Origin: Saccharopolyspora gregorii
GTDB taxonomy: Bacteria; Actinomycetota; Actinomycetes; Mycobacteriales; Pseudonocardiaceae
DNA: 64,000 nt
Assembly (NCBI RefSeq): GCF_024734405.1
Contig: NZ_CP059556.1
Span: 3,410,001 to 3,474,000 of the forward strand
Direction of reading: 5' to 3'
A model generated the notes under the pieces. That model searched no databases and was not told the DNA's origin. It was given only the letters and a program-made list of their open reading frames with translations. Position 1 is the stretch's first letter, and every line of letters begins with the position of its first letter. Made by a program: the position numbers and the translations under genes. This document shows, in pieces, positions 36,128 to 45,992 of the stretch.

Positions 36128-37906
36128 TCAGTCCTCGATCGTGCAGAGCACCGCGCCCTGCGACACCGAGTCGCCCGGCGCCGCGCTGAGCCCGGTGACC
36201 GTGCCGTCCTTGTGCGCGGTCACGGGGTTCTCCATCTTCATCGCCTCCAGCACGCCGATCAGCTCCCCGGCGGCGACCTGCGCGCCTTCTTCCACGGCGA
36301 GCTTGATCAGGGTGCCCTGCATGGGTGCGGTGACCGCGTTGCCGGAGACCGCCCCGCCCGCACCACCGGCGGCGCGCTTGCGGGGCTTCTTCTTCGCCGC
36401 CGCGGCCGGTGCGGCGCCGCCGCCCAGGTCGGCGGGCAGCGAGACCTCCACCCGGCGGCCGTCCACCTCGACGATCACCGTGCGGCGCGGCCCGGCCTCC
36501 TCCTCCGGCGGGACGGAGTCGTCGAACGGCGCGAGCCGGTTGTCGAACTCGGTCTCGATCCACCGGGTGTGCACGGTGAACGACTCCAGGCCGGTCTCGG
36601 CGACGTACGCCGGGTCGCGCAGCACGGCGCGGTGGAACGGGAGCACGGTGGCGATGCCCTCGACCTGCATCTCCTCCAGCACGCGGCGGGCCCGCGCGAT
36701 GGCCTGCGGGCGGTCGGCGCCGGTGACGATCACCTTCGCCAGCAGCGAGTCGAACTGGCCGCCGATCACGCTGCCCGACTCCACGCCGGCGTCCACCCGC
36801 ACCCCGGGTCCGGCGGGGGCGACGAACCGGGTGACGGTGCCCGGGGCGGGCAGGAAGTTGCGGCCCGGGTCCTCGCCGTTGATCCGGAACTCGATGGAGT
36901 GGCCGATCGGAGTGGGGTCGGCGTCCAGGTCGAGGTGCCCGCCCGCGGCGATGCGGAACTGCTCGTTCACCAGGTCCAGGCCGGTGGTCTCCTCCGAGAC
37001 GGGGTGCTCGACCTGCAGCCGGGTGTTGACCTCCAGGAAGGAGATGGTGCCGTCGGCGCCGACGAGGAACTCGACGGTTCCGGCGCCGTGGTAGCCGGCC
37101 TGCGCGCAGATGGCGCGGGCGGCGGTGTGGATCTGCTCGCGCTGCGCGTCGCTGAGGAACGGGGCAGGCGCCTCCTCCACCAGCTTCTGGTGCCTGCGCT
37201 GCAGCGAGCAGTCCCGGGTGCCGACCACGATGACCTTGCCGTGCTGGTCGGCGAGCACCTGGGCCTCGACGTGCCGCGGCCGGTCCAGGTAGCGCTCCAC
37301 GAAGCACTCGCCGCGGCCGAAGGCCGACACGGCCTCGCGCACCGCGGAGTCGAACAGCTCGGGGATCTCCTCCAGCGTGCGGGCGACCTTGAGGCCGCGG
37401 CCGCCACCGCCGAACGCGGCCTTGATGGCCACGGGCAGCCCGTGCTCCCGGGCGAAGGCGACGACCTCGTCGGCGTCGGCGACCGGGTCCTCGGTGCCGG
37501 GCACCAGCGGCGCCCCGGCGGCCAGCGCGATCTTGCGGGCGGTGACCTTGTCGCCGAGGTCGCGGATCGCCTGCGGCGTCGGGCCGATCCACACCAGCCC
37601 GGCGTCCAGCACGGCCTGCGCGAAGTCGGCGTTCTCGGACAGGAAGCCGTAGCCCGGGTGCACCGCGTCCGCCCCGGCGCGGGTCGCCGCGGAGATCACC
37701 TTCTGGAAGTCCAGGTACGACTCGGCGGCGGTGGTGCCGCCCAGCGCGAACGCCTCGTCGGCGAGGCGGACGAACACCGCGTCGGCGTCCGGTTCGGCGT
37801 ACACGGCCACCGAGGCGATGCCGGCGTCCCGGCACGCCCGCACCACTCGCACCGCGATCTCGCCGCGGTTGGCCACCAGAACCTTCTTCAACCCCATGGT
37901 GTTCAC
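36128..37906 (-). CDS. Acyl-CoA carboxylase alpha subunit (biotin carboxylase + BCCP)
   Basis: 592 aa, AccA3/PccA-type fused subunit. The biotin carboxylase part has [14 protein letters not shown] at the start, [12 protein letters not shown] (ATP-grasp loop) and [17 protein letters not shown]. The C-terminal biotinyl domain carries EAMKMEN with Lys557 as the biotin site, after a Lys/Ala-rich linker ([14 protein letters not shown]). With the beta and epsilon subunits encoded upstream it carboxylates acetyl- or propionyl-CoA. Propionyl-CoA from sterol breakdown is a plausible substrate. Two close starts (37906 GTG, 37897 ATG) are possible. Confidence 0.93.
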   Translation of the reverse strand: MNTMGLKKVLVANRGEIAVRVVRACRDAGIASVAVYAEPDADAVFVRLADEAFALGGTTAAESYLDFQKVISAATRAGADAVHPGYGFLSENADFAQAVLDAGLVWIGPTPQAIRDLGDKVTARKIALAAGAPLVPGTEDPVADADEVVAFAREHGLPVAIKAAFGGGGRGLKVARTLEEIPELFDSAVREAVSAFGRGECFVERYLDRPRHVEAQVLADQHGKVIVVGTRDCSLQRRHQKLVEEAPAPFLSDAQREQIHTAARAICAQAGYHGAGTVEFLVGADGTISFLEVNTRLQVEHPVSEETTGLDLVNEQFRIAAGGHLDLDADPTPIGHSIEFRINGEDPGRNFLPAPGTVTRFVAPAGPGVRVDAGVESGSVIGGQFDSLLAKVIVTGADRPQAIARARRVLEEMQVEGIATVLPFHRAVLRDPAYVAETGLESFTVHTRWIETEFDNRLAPFDDSVPPEEEAGPRRTVIVEVDGRRVEVSLPADLGGGAAPAAAAKKKPRKRAAGGAGGAVSGNAVTAPMQGTLIKLAVEEGAQVAAGELIGVLEAMKMENPVTAHKDGTVTGLSAAPGDSVSQGAVLCTIED

Positions 37907-38003
37907 ACCATCCCTGTACGCAGTGGTCGTGTCCCGGCGGGTCCCGGTGCGGGAACCGGCCGGTCGTTCTTCGGGGCGCGCGCGGCGCCGGGTGCGGCGC
38001 GCA

Positions 38004-38297
38004 TCAGCGCGGCCGCGTGGAGTAGCGCCACGCCCCTTCGCCGGGACGCGGGGCGCCCTGCGCCGGGCCGAACCGCAGCCGGTCCGCGCGGGACGCCCAG
38101 TACGACACGGGCCCGCGCGGTTCCGCGGCCGGTGCGGCGGCGTCGAGCGCGGTGATCGTCGCGGTCAGCGCGGCCAGCTCGGTGTCGGTGGGGCTGCCGC
38201 GCACGACGCGCAGCAGCGGTCGCGGCAGCGCCCCGGTGCCGTCGTCCTCGCCGGTCAGCACGTCGAGCCGCGGCGCGTTCTCGTCCGGACTGCTCAT
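38004..38297 (-). CDS. Acyl-CoA carboxylase epsilon subunit
   Basis: 97 aa. The C-terminal half [21 protein letters not shown] followed by [11 protein letters not shown] and WRYS is the AccE5/PccE signature; the N-terminus is variable and acidic. Epsilon subunits stabilise and activate actinobacterial AccA/AccD complexes. It lies 10 bp after the beta gene and 97 bp before the alpha gene, on the same strand. GAAGGAG precedes the ATG. Confidence 0.9.
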   Translation of the reverse strand: MSSPDENAPRLDVLTGEDDGTGALPRPLLRVVRGSPTDTELAALTATITALDAAAPAAEPRGPVSYWASRADRLRFGPAQGAPRPGEGAWRYSTRPR

Positions 38298-38307
38298 CGC
38301 GGCTCCT

Positions 38308-39945
38308 TCACAGCGGGATGTTGCCGTGCTTCTTGGCGGGCAGGGACTCGCGCTTGTCCGCCAGCATCCGCAGCGACCGGGCCAGGTAGCCGCGGGTGTG
38401 CGAGGGCGGGATCACCGAGTCCACGTAGCCGCGTTCGGCCGCCACGTAGGGGTTGCACAGGGCGTCCTCGTACTCCTGCTGGAGCTGGGCGCGCAGCGCC
38501 TCGACGTCCTCGCCGCGCTCGGCGGCCTCCTTCAGCCTGCGCCGGTAGAGGATGTTCGCCGCGCCCTGGGCGCCCATCACCGCGATCTGCGCGGTCGGCC
38601 AGGCCAGGTTGATGTCCGCGCCGAGGTGCTTGGAACCCATCACGTCGTAGGCGCCGCCGTAGGCCTTGCGGATGATCACGGTGACGAGCGGGACGGTCGC
38701 CTCGGCGTAGGCGTAGAGCAGCTTCGCGCCGCGCCGGATGATGCCGTTCCACTCCTGGTCCGTGCCGGGCAGGAACCCGGGCACGTCCACGAAGGTCAGC
38801 ACCGGCACGTTGAACGCGTCGCAGGTGCGCACGAACCGCGCGGCCTTCTCGCTGGCGTCGATGTCGAGGGTGCCCGCCATCTGGGTGGGCTGATTGGCCA
38901 CGACGCCGACGCTGCGCCCTTCGACGCGGCCGAAGCCGACGACGATGTTCGGCGCGAACAGCGCGGAGACCTCCAGGAACTCGCCGTCGTCGAGGACGCG
39001 GGTGAGCACTTCCTTGACGTCGTAGGGCTGGTTCGGCGAATCCGGCACCAGCGCGTCGAGTTCGAGGTCGGACTCCCCCACCCCGTCGGCGATGGACCCG
39101 GCCTCGGCGTCCGCGTCGAACGCGGGCGGGTCGGAGAGGTTGTTCGACGGCAGGAACGACAGCAGTTCCTTGACGTAGTCGACCGCGTCCTGCTCGTCGG
39201 AGGCCAGGTAGTGCGCGTTGCCGGAGCGGGAGTTGTGCGTGCGGGCGCCGCCGAGCTCTTCGAAGCTGACCTCTTCCCCGGTCACCGTCTTGATCACGTC
39301 GGGCCCGGTGATGAACATGTGCGAGGTCTGGTCGACCATCACGGTGAAGTCGGTGATCGCCGGGGAGTAGACCGCTCCGCCCGCGCACGGTCCGACGACC
39401 AGCGAGATCTGCGGGATGACGCCGGAGGCGTGGGTGTTGCGCTTGAAGATCTCCGCGTAGAGCCCCAGCGCGGCCACGCCCTCCTGGATCCGGGCGCCGC
39501 CGGAGTCGTTGATGCCGACCAGCGGGCAGCCGGTCTTGAGCGCCAGGTCCATCACCTTGACGATCTTCTCGCCGAACACCTCGCCGAGGGAGCCGCCGAA
39601 CACGGTGAAGTCCTGCGAGAACAGGCAGATCTTGCGCCCGTCGACGGTGCCGTAGCCGGTGACGACGCCGTCGCCGTAGGGCCGGTCGGCGTCCAGGCCG
39701 AAGTTGGTGGAGCGGTGCCGGGCGTGCTCGTCGAGTTCCACGAACGAACCGGGGTCGAGCAGCAGGTCGATGCGCTCGCGGGCGGTGAGCTTGCCCTTGG
39801 CGTGCTGGCGTTCGACGGCCCGGTCGGAACCCGCGTGCACCGCCTCGTGGTTGCGCCGGTACAGGTCCGCCAGCCGGCCGGCGGTGGTGTGGATGTCCGG
39901 CTCCTCCGCGGGCGGGACGCCCACCGGTTCCGTCGCGCTGCTCAT
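38308..39945 (-). CDS. Acyl-CoA carboxylase beta subunit (AccD/PccB)
   Basis: 545 aa carboxyltransferase. Signatures: [12 protein letters not shown] and [22 protein letters not shown] at the N-terminus, [76 protein letters not shown] and [21 protein letters not shown]. The closest known type is AccD5/PccB, which prefers propionyl-CoA. Start is uncertain between ATGs at 39945 and 39963; neither has an ideal ribosome site. First gene of the beta-epsilon-alpha run. Confidence 0.92.
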   Translation of the reverse strand: MSSATEPVGVPPAEEPDIHTTAGRLADLYRRNHEAVHAGSDRAVERQHAKGKLTARERIDLLLDPGSFVELDEHARHRSTNFGLDADRPYGDGVVTGYGTVDGRKICLFSQDFTVFGGSLGEVFGEKIVKVMDLALKTGCPLVGINDSGGARIQEGVAALGLYAEIFKRNTHASGVIPQISLVVGPCAGGAVYSPAITDFTVMVDQTSHMFITGPDVIKTVTGEEVSFEELGGARTHNSRSGNAHYLASDEQDAVDYVKELLSFLPSNNLSDPPAFDADAEAGSIADGVGESDLELDALVPDSPNQPYDVKEVLTRVLDDGEFLEVSALFAPNIVVGFGRVEGRSVGVVANQPTQMAGTLDIDASEKAARFVRTCDAFNVPVLTFVDVPGFLPGTDQEWNGIIRRGAKLLYAYAEATVPLVTVIIRKAYGGAYDVMGSKHLGADINLAWPTAQIAVMGAQGAANILYRRRLKEAAERGEDVEALRAQLQQEYEDALCNPYVAAERGYVDSVIPPSHTRGYLARSLRMLADKRESLPAKKHGNIPL

Positions 39946-40135
39946 CGCTCCTGCGACCGCCATTCCTCGCTCGTGGACGATTCCGCGGCCGTGCGCGCCG
40001 ATCCGGCGGGCGGACCGCGTCGGCACGACCGGAACCCGGGCTGACCCGGGTTCCCCGAGCGGAGGCTAATCCGCGGACGTCCGGCGAGTCAACCGAGAAG
40101 TGAGCAGGCCCTACCCGGCGCCGGGCCGGGAAAGC

Positions 40136-40173
40136 GCTGGTTCACGACCACCACGGTCCGGAGAAGTGAACAG
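40136..40173 (-). terminator. Hairpin after the double-TetR gene
   Basis: GCTGGTTCAC (40136-40145) pairs with GTGAACAGC (40165-40173) with one bulge, directly beyond the stop at 40177. The rest of the 39964-40176 gap shows no gene. Confidence 0.5.
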
Positions 40174-40176
40174 CCG

Positions 40177-41358
40177 CTAGTGGGGCTCCGAGCCGCTGGT
40201 GAACATCAGCGCGGCGCCGACCCGGCGCACCGCCTCCGGGGCGCGGACGGTGCCGGTGCGGGCCATGTCGTTGGCCAGCGTCAACGTGGCCTGCACCAGG
40301 ACCCGCGCGGTGGCCGCGTCCAGCTCCGGGCGCACCTCGCGCAGCAGCGCCACCCACTCGGTCACGTACTCGTGCTGGGTCTGCCGCGCCCGGTGCCGCT
40401 CGTGGTCGGGCAGGTGCCCGACCTCGCCGACGAGGATGTCGATGAACCCGCCGTGGTCGAGGGCGAAGGTGATGTAGGACCACAGCAGCGCGCGCAGCGC
40501 CTCGGCCGCGTCGGGCCGGCGCACCAGGGTCCGGCCGAGGTCGATCTCCAGCCACGCCGAGCCGCGGGTGATCACCGCGTCGAGCAGCTCCTGCTTGCTG
40601 GCGAAGTGGTTGTAGACGCTGGGCCCGGCGATGCCGACCTCGGCGCCGATCTCCTCGGTGGTCACGGCCGCGTAGCCGCGTTCGGCGAACAGCCGGGTCG
40701 CCGCGGACAGGAGCTGACGCCGCCGGGACGAACCGCCGCGCTGCAGCAGCAGCGCATCCGCGTCCGGAATGGCCGCCCCGCGCCCGGACAGCAGCGGCGG
40801 CAGCCCGGCGACGGTGACGATCACGTCCCGCAGCAGCGCCTCGAACTGGGCCCGCGGCAGCTCCACGCGGTGGTACGACGGGCTGGTCAACGCGCTGAAC
40901 AGGCACCAGCCGCGGAACCGCGCGTCCTCCTCGGCCAGGTCGGGCCGCCAGGAGCGGGCGAGGTCGGCGAGGCCGCCCGCGACGACCCGCAGCTGGTCCT
41001 TGAGCTCGTCGCGGTCCTCCGCGGGCAGGTGCCGGGCCTCCCGCTGCCACAGCACCCCGAGCTCGCGGTGGTCCAGCGCGGTCGCGGCCAGTTCCCGCAC
41101 CACCGCGTCCAGGTCGTCGGAGCGTGCCCCCAGCACCCGCTCGAACGGGTGCAGGTGGTCGAGCACGACCCGGTGCAGCAGCAGCTGCTTGCCCTTGAAG
41201 TGGCGGTACAGCGCGGACGGGCCGACCCCGACGGCCTCCGCGATGTCGCTGACGCCGACCCGCGCGTAGCCCTGCTCGTAGAACAGGCGGGAGGCGGCGG
41301 CGATGATGAGCTCCCGCCGGTTCCGCGGCCGGGTCCCACCCGGCTTCGTCTCGGCCAC
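40177..41358 (-). CDS. Regulator with two TetR units in one chain
   Basis: 393 aa, about twice the usual TetR length. Unit 1 HTH (about 13-61): RRELIIAAASRLFYEQGYARVGVSDIAEAVGVGPSALYRHFKGKQLLL. Unit 2 HTH (about 212-262): RRRQLLSAATRLFAERGYAAVTTEEIGAEVGIAGPSVYNHFASKQELLDAVI. Each is followed by its own ligand-binding domain. I chose the GTG at 41358 with GGGAGG upstream. It is divergent from an enoyl-CoA hydratase gene, with a perfect 16-bp palindrome between them. Covalent dimers of this kind occur in actinobacterial lipid regulators; the ligand is unknown. Confidence 0.88.
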   Translation of the reverse strand: MAETKPGGTRPRNRRELIIAAASRLFYEQGYARVGVSDIAEAVGVGPSALYRHFKGKQLLLHRVVLDHLHPFERVLGARSDDLDAVVRELAATALDHRELGVLWQREARHLPAEDRDELKDQLRVVAGGLADLARSWRPDLAEEDARFRGWCLFSALTSPSYHRVELPRAQFEALLRDVIVTVAGLPPLLSGRGAAIPDADALLLQRGGSSRRRQLLSAATRLFAERGYAAVTTEEIGAEVGIAGPSVYNHFASKQELLDAVITRGSAWLEIDLGRTLVRRPDAAEALRALLWSYITFALDHGGFIDILVGEVGHLPDHERHRARQTQHEYVTEWVALLREVRPELDAATARVLVQATLTLANDMARTGTVRAPEAVRRVGAALMFTSGSEPH

Positions 41359-41471
41359 TGGCCCGACCTCCCGGCACGCTCGTCCCGGCGCGTTCGCGCC
41401 GCGTTCCCGGCACAGGATAGGCCGGGCGCCGCCGAGCACCGGTCCTCCCGCACGCGGCCGCGCATCCGCTA

Positions 41472-41487
41472 CGGTCAGCGCTGACCG
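41472..41487. promoter_or_regulatory. Perfect palindrome in TetR/hydratase divergent promoter
   Basis: CGGTCAGCGCTGACCG is a perfect 16-bp palindrome, 64 bp upstream of the hydratase ATG and 113 bp upstream of the double-TetR start. It is the best operator candidate for that regulator. Confidence 0.7.
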
Positions 41488-41551
41488 CGAAGAGTGGATC
41501 ACGGCCGGGCGAGCGCGGCCGATCCGACCTCAGCCTCGGAGGAGGCCCGGC

Positions 41552-42355
41552 ATGACCGGCAGCACCGGGATCCGCACCAGCACCGGCGACGGCGTGCGCA
41601 CCGTCCACTTCACCCGGCCGGAGCAGCGCAACGCGATGGACGGCGCGATGTTCACCGCCTACTACACCGCGCTCGCCGAAGCCGACGACGACCCGGAGGT
41701 GCGGGCGATCGTGGTCACCGGCGACGGCGACTGGTTCTGCAGCGGCGCCGCGCCGGACGCCCTGCACCTGCTGGCCGGGGACGACGCGCCCGACCTGGAG
41801 ACCGCGCTCGGACATCCGCCGCACCTGCCGATGACGCTGCGGAAACCGCTGATCGCGGCGGTGAACGGCGGCGCCGCCGGGCTCGGGCTCGCGCAGGCGC
41901 TGTTCGCCGACGTGCGGTTCCTGGCCGAGGGCGCGCGGCTGTCCACCGCGTTCAGCAGGCTCGGCCTGATCGGCGAGTACGGCACCGCCTGGCTGCTGCC
42001 CCGGCTCGTCGGCGTGGGCGCCGCGATGGACCTGCTGCTGTCCGCCCGCAAGATCGACGCGGCGGAGGCGGCGGCGCTCGGCCTGGCGCAGCACGTGCTG
42101 CCGCGGGCCGAGGTGCTGCCCGCCGCCCAGGAGTACGCCCGCGGGCTCGCCGCGCACTGCTCACCGCGGTCGATGGCGATCATCAAGCAGCAGGTGTGGC
42201 GCGGGCTCGACCTCGACGGACCGCGGGCCGTCGCCGAATCGGTGCGGCTGATGGGCGAATCGCTGCGGGCACCCGACTTCCAGGCCGCCGTGCAGCGCCT
42301 CGGGCAGCGCGGACCGGTCGGCTTCCCGCCGCTGCCGCCGAACCGATCGGCGTGA
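41552..42355 (+). CDS. Enoyl-CoA hydratase/isomerase
   Basis: 267 aa crotonase-fold protein. Oxyanion-hole segments are WFCSGAAPDAL and AAVNGGAAGLGLAQAL; the catalytic segment FSRLGLIGEYGTAWLLPRLVG has the second Glu (in GEYG), as in many isomerase/hydratase relatives, but not the first Glu of canonical EchA. GGAGGAGG precedes the ATG. It is probably controlled by the divergent double-TetR and probably acts in acyl-CoA catabolism; exact reaction unknown. Confidence 0.87.
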   Translation: MTGSTGIRTSTGDGVRTVHFTRPEQRNAMDGAMFTAYYTALAEADDDPEVRAIVVTGDGDWFCSGAAPDALHLLAGDDAPDLETALGHPPHLPMTLRKPLIAAVNGGAAGLGLAQALFADVRFLAEGARLSTAFSRLGLIGEYGTAWLLPRLVGVGAAMDLLLSARKIDAAEAAALGLAQHVLPRAEVLPAAQEYARGLAAHCSPRSMAIIKQQVWRGLDLDGPRAVAESVRLMGESLRAPDFQAAVQRLGQRGPVGFPPLPPNRSA

Positions 42356-42394
42356 GCGGCGCCGCCCGCGGAACTGCTCCGCGCGGCGCCGGAT

Positions 42395-43720
42395 TCACCC
42401 GGAACCACCACTCCCGCGGCGTGCCTCGAACCAGGCGCGCACCTCGGCCGGAAGCCGGTCCCCCACCCCGGGTTCCGGGTCGTAGCAGGCGGCGTAGGCC
42501 TCCGCGAACCATTCCTTCGGGGTCGAGAACTGGTAGTTGGACAGCGCGTGCGCGCGGCGCTGCGCCGTCGAGTAGCTGACCCAGTCGTCGTACTGGTCCA
42601 CGTGGTAAGTGCGCCCCTCGACGTCGAGGACGGTCGCGCCGCCGTCGTCGAGGGACCAGGGCTGCGCGAGGGCGAGCCGGACGAACCGCAGCGCCAGGTC
42701 CCGGCGCCGCTCGAACTCCGGCGGCGCCAAGAGCGCCTTGAACCGCTCGAAGTACGCGTGCAGCCGGTCCCCGTTCTCGCGCACCTCCGGCGTGCGGATC
42801 AACGCGGAGAGCGTGCTCACGGCGGCCGCCTGCCGCAGCCCGCCGAGTACGTCGAGGAGATCGGCCTTCCGCAGCGCCGCCCTCGCGACCTCGCCGTCCG
42901 CGTCGCCGCCGTGGACCCGCCAGCCGCCGAAGCGCTCCTGGGCGGCGAGCTCGACCGACCACTCGACCATCGCGTCGACGGAGTGGCCCACCTCGTGGCG
43001 GACGGTCCACTCCAGCAGGTTCCCGTGGGCCAGCTCGTCCGAGACGCCGGCCATGACGTGCCGCCGCCCCGGGCGGATCCCGAGCCGGTGGTCCTGGCGC
43101 AGGCCGACGCCGCTCATCCCGCTCAACGCCCCGTGGTCCATCAGGCGGCGCTGCCAGTGGGAACCCCGGTTGAGCCGCGCGTACAACCAGCCGGGTGCGC
43201 GGATCCCCCCGGCGAGGATCGGGCGCACGATGCCGATGGTGCGCTCGTCCTCGTCGTAGGCGCTGGCGCGCGCGCCGCCCGGGTCCGGTTCGATGGCGAC
43301 GAGCTGCTCGTTCGGACCCAGGTCTTCGCTCGGCAGGGTGGCCAGCGCCGTGACGATCCGGTCCAGCTCGGCGTGGGTGAAGTGCCCCCGGTCGCCGGGA
43401 GGCGGCCCGATCCGGATGCCGTACTCCTCGCTCAGCCGCCGCTCGCGCTCCTCGACGCCGTCCCGCCCGGCTCGCTCCGGTGCGGCGCCGTGGCCCGCTG
43501 CCGCGGCGTTCTCGGTGCGTTCCGCGGCGCCGGTTCCGGTCCGTTGCACGGCCTCGCCCCGGGAACGCCGCACCCAGTCGGCCGCCGCCGCGTTGCCGAG
43601 CGTGCGCTGGAGCGCGACCAGGCGGGCCTGCCGCGGACCGCCGTCGAGTTCGGGCGCCGCCGATCGGTGCACGACCGCGCCCGGCTCCCGCCCGGCGGGT
43701 GCACGTTCGTGGTGTCGCAC
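42395..43720 (-). CDS. Putative zincin metallopeptidase with injection-system-like N-terminus
   Basis: 441 aa. N-terminal region (1-50): His/Glu/Arg-rich RHHERAPAGREPG, then LVALQRTLGNAAAADWV, close to the LQRxxGNxAxxxL leader of DUF4157-type and other cargo of extracellular contractile injection systems. A disordered linker (about 52-95) follows. The catalytic part has HEVGH (His242-Glu243-His246) in WTVRHEVGHSVDAMV and a downstream EWFAEAYA (about 403-410) that can give the third ligand, as in lethal-factor-like zincins. I chose the GTG at 43720 because GGGGGAGGTGG precedes it; a GTG at 43828 is less likely. No tail-tube or baseplate genes are nearby. Confidence 0.75.
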   Translation of the reverse strand: MRHHERAPAGREPGAVVHRSAAPELDGGPRQARLVALQRTLGNAAAADWVRRSRGEAVQRTGTGAAERTENAAAAGHGAAPERAGRDGVEERERRLSEEYGIRIGPPPGDRGHFTHAELDRIVTALATLPSEDLGPNEQLVAIEPDPGGARASAYDEDERTIGIVRPILAGGIRAPGWLYARLNRGSHWQRRLMDHGALSGMSGVGLRQDHRLGIRPGRRHVMAGVSDELAHGNLLEWTVRHEVGHSVDAMVEWSVELAAQERFGGWRVHGGDADGEVARAALRKADLLDVLGGLRQAAAVSTLSALIRTPEVRENGDRLHAYFERFKALLAPPEFERRRDLALRFVRLALAQPWSLDDGGATVLDVEGRTYHVDQYDDWVSYSTAQRRAHALSNYQFSTPKEWFAEAYAACYDPEPGVGDRLPAEVRAWFEARRGSGGSG

Positions 43721-44060
43721 GGCCACCTCCCCCAGCGCGCGGAGCCACCCGGCTCCCGACGAGTCTCCGCCGCTCGCGAGCGGGGTCGCAAGGTCGTCGC
43801 GGGCCCGCTCACCTGCCCGGGAGGGCACCGCGGGCTGCCCGGACGGCCCCGTGCGGGCGTTCGGGACGGCCCCGGCGCGGGCGGTTCGAGACGGCCCCGG
43901 CGCGGACGTCCGGGACCGGCCCCTGCTGCGACCTCGGCGCCGCGGGCCGATCTCCCGATCCCGCCGCCGCGACCGCAGTAGCCTCCGTCATACCCGGCGG
44001 GCCCGTCTCGTTGCACCCGTCGAGGGCTCGGCCGGAACCGGCCCGCAGAGGAGGTTGGCA

Positions 44061-44978
44061 ATGGCACGCACCTGGTTGCGGCGCATCGCGGAACTGGACC
44101 CGGTCACCGACCACCAGGAGATCTACAAGATCTCGGCGGGATGCGAGTTCCCCTTCGACTACCAGCGGGCGCTGGAGTTCGCCCTGTTCCGGACGTACTG
44201 CGTGCCGAGCATCTCGGCGCTGCTGGCCGCGACCGGCGAGTTCGAGAAGCGGCCGCAGCAGCGCTACGACGACACCGCGCTGCTGATGACCGAGATCGCC
44301 GAGCACGGCTACGACTCCGAACGCGGCAAGCAAGCGCTGCGGGTGATCAACCGGGCGCACGGGCGGTACGTGATCTCCAACGACGACATGCTCTACGTGC
44401 TGTCGACGTTCGTCTACGACCCGGTGGACTGGATCGACCGGTTCGGCTGGCGGCCGCTGCACCCGCACGAGCGGGACGCGGCGTTCCACTACTTCCTGGC
44501 CGTCGGCAAGCGGATGGGCATCAAGGACATCCCGCCGACCTTCGCCGAGTTCCGCCGGTTCAAGGACGAGTACGAGCGGGAGCACTTCCGCTACTCGGAC
44601 ACCAACCACGCCGTGGGCCGCTACACGATGGACCTGTTCTGCTCGTGGTTCCCGAAGCCGCTGCGGCCCGCGGTCGGGCTGGGGGTGCGGGCGCTGCTGG
44701 ACGAACCGATGCTCACCGCGTTCGGCTTCCGCGCCGCACCGGCGTGGGTCGGGGCGGCGGCGCGCGGTGGGCTGAAGGCGCGGTCGGCGGTGGTGCGGCT
44801 GCTGCCGGAGCGGCGGATCTCGAAGCTGACGCAGGACCCGAAGAGCCGCACCTACCCGAACTACCCGCACGGCTACACGCCCGAGGACCTCGGCGCGCCC
44901 CCGCCGCCGAGCGACCTCGACCCGAAGTGGCTCCGCCGCGGGTGCCCGTTCCCGGCACCGAGTGAGAAGACCAGCTGA
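44061..44978 (+). CDS. MpaB/Lcp-like oxygenase (DUF2236)
   Basis: 305 aa, helical DUF2236 protein. Typical stretches: EFALFRTYCVPSISALLAATGEF, DTALLMTEIAEHGYDSERGKQALRVINRAHGRYVISNDDMLYVLSTFVYDP and the HFRYSDTNHAVGRYTMDL region. Known relatives are the haem b latex-clearing protein and MpaB oxygenases, where a conserved His/Arg set binds haem; the His in NRAHGRY is a candidate ligand. GAGGAGG precedes the ATG. It is divergent from the metallopeptidase gene, 340 bp apart. Substrate unknown. Confidence 0.87.
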   Translation: MARTWLRRIAELDPVTDHQEIYKISAGCEFPFDYQRALEFALFRTYCVPSISALLAATGEFEKRPQQRYDDTALLMTEIAEHGYDSERGKQALRVINRAHGRYVISNDDMLYVLSTFVYDPVDWIDRFGWRPLHPHERDAAFHYFLAVGKRMGIKDIPPTFAEFRRFKDEYEREHFRYSDTNHAVGRYTMDLFCSWFPKPLRPAVGLGVRALLDEPMLTAFGFRAAPAWVGAAARGGLKARSAVVRLLPERRISKLTQDPKSRTYPNYPHGYTPEDLGAPPPPSDLDPKWLRRGCPFPAPSEKTS

Positions 44979-45045
44979 CCGCGGCCGGTCATGATCCGCG
45001 CGGGCGCACCCGCGCCCGGACGCGCGGCCCCGTCCCGAACAGGGG

Positions 45046-45099
45046 CGAGGTATCCGACGACCGGTGGTGACCGAGCGGCTGCCCGGACCGGATACCTCG
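45046..45099. terminator. Inverted repeat between convergent genes
   Basis: Perfect 11-bp arms CGAGGTATCCG (45046-45056) and CGGATACCTCG (45089-45099), 32-bp loop. It lies between the MpaB-type gene and the truncated SDR. Shared terminator is the simplest reading. Confidence 0.5.
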
Positions 45100-45145
45100 A
45101 CCGCGACTCGCGGAGCCGGGACGGGGGTCGCAGCCCCGACGACGT

Positions 45146-45853
45146 TCAGGACTGGAGGCCGACGAGCGGGGCGGTCCTCCGCCAGAGGCGATCGATGAGC
45201 GCGTCGTCGTGGACCTGCGGGTTCGTCTGCCGCGGTGTGGCGAGCTTCTGCTGGGAGTAGAAGCGGCCGGGTTGCCAGTCGATCCCCGGGGCGCCGGCGA
45301 GGAAGTGGGCGAGGTTCGATCCCCCCTTCTCCGGCGAGATCAGGGCGAGCCGGGACAAGGGGGTCCGGTACATCAGCCGGGTCATGATGTTGTTGTTCTC
45401 GGCACCGAAGGCGGTCCGCACGTTACCCGGGTCGAACGAGACGGCGTTGATCCCGGCGTCGCGGTAGCGGGCGTGCAGCCCCTGGGCGAACAGGATGTTC
45501 GCGAGCTTCGCATCGCCGTACGCCCGCATCGGGGTGTAGGTCCTCTCGTGGTTCAGGTCATCGACGTCGACTCGACCCACGAGCCTGGCCGAGACGCTCG
45601 AGGTGTTGACCACGACACCGTCCCCGGCCTGCAACCGGTCCAGCAGCAGGTGCGTGAGCAGGAACGGCGCGAGCAGGTTGACCTGGAAGGTCTTCTCGTT
45701 GCCGTCGACGGTCACGGTGCGTTCGCCGAAGATGGCGCCCGCGTTGTTCGCGAGGGCGTCGATGCGGTCGAACGCACCCCGGATCTCCGACCCGAGACGT
45801 CGCACCATGAGCGCCGTCCGCCTCTTCACCGCGACGACCGTCCCCCACTCCAC
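45146..45853 (-). pseudogene. 5'-truncated short-chain dehydrogenase
   Basis: 235 aa readable, but the Rossmann TGxxxGIG cofactor motif and the first 65-75 residues of an SDR are missing. What remains begins in helix alpha-C (RRLGSEIRGAFDRIDALANNAG) and continues with NTSSVSARL, the catalytic AYGDAK (YxxxK), DPGNVRTAF and a C-terminal SPEKGGSNLAHFLA. No in-frame continuation with a glycine-rich loop is found in the upstream 139 bp, nor in the other two frames by eye. I read it as a decaying gene of the retinol-dehydrogenase-like SDR group. Confidence 0.7.
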
Positions 45854-45992
45854 GCCCGCCTAGCCGAGATCCGCTGCCACCCCCACGTCGCGTCCGGCGT
45901 GGCGGCCGGGTCCAACCGGCGCCCTCTCGACCCGGCCGGAACGCCGGCGCTCCGAGCGGAGCGGGACCCGCACGTGCACTCCGCGGTACCGG

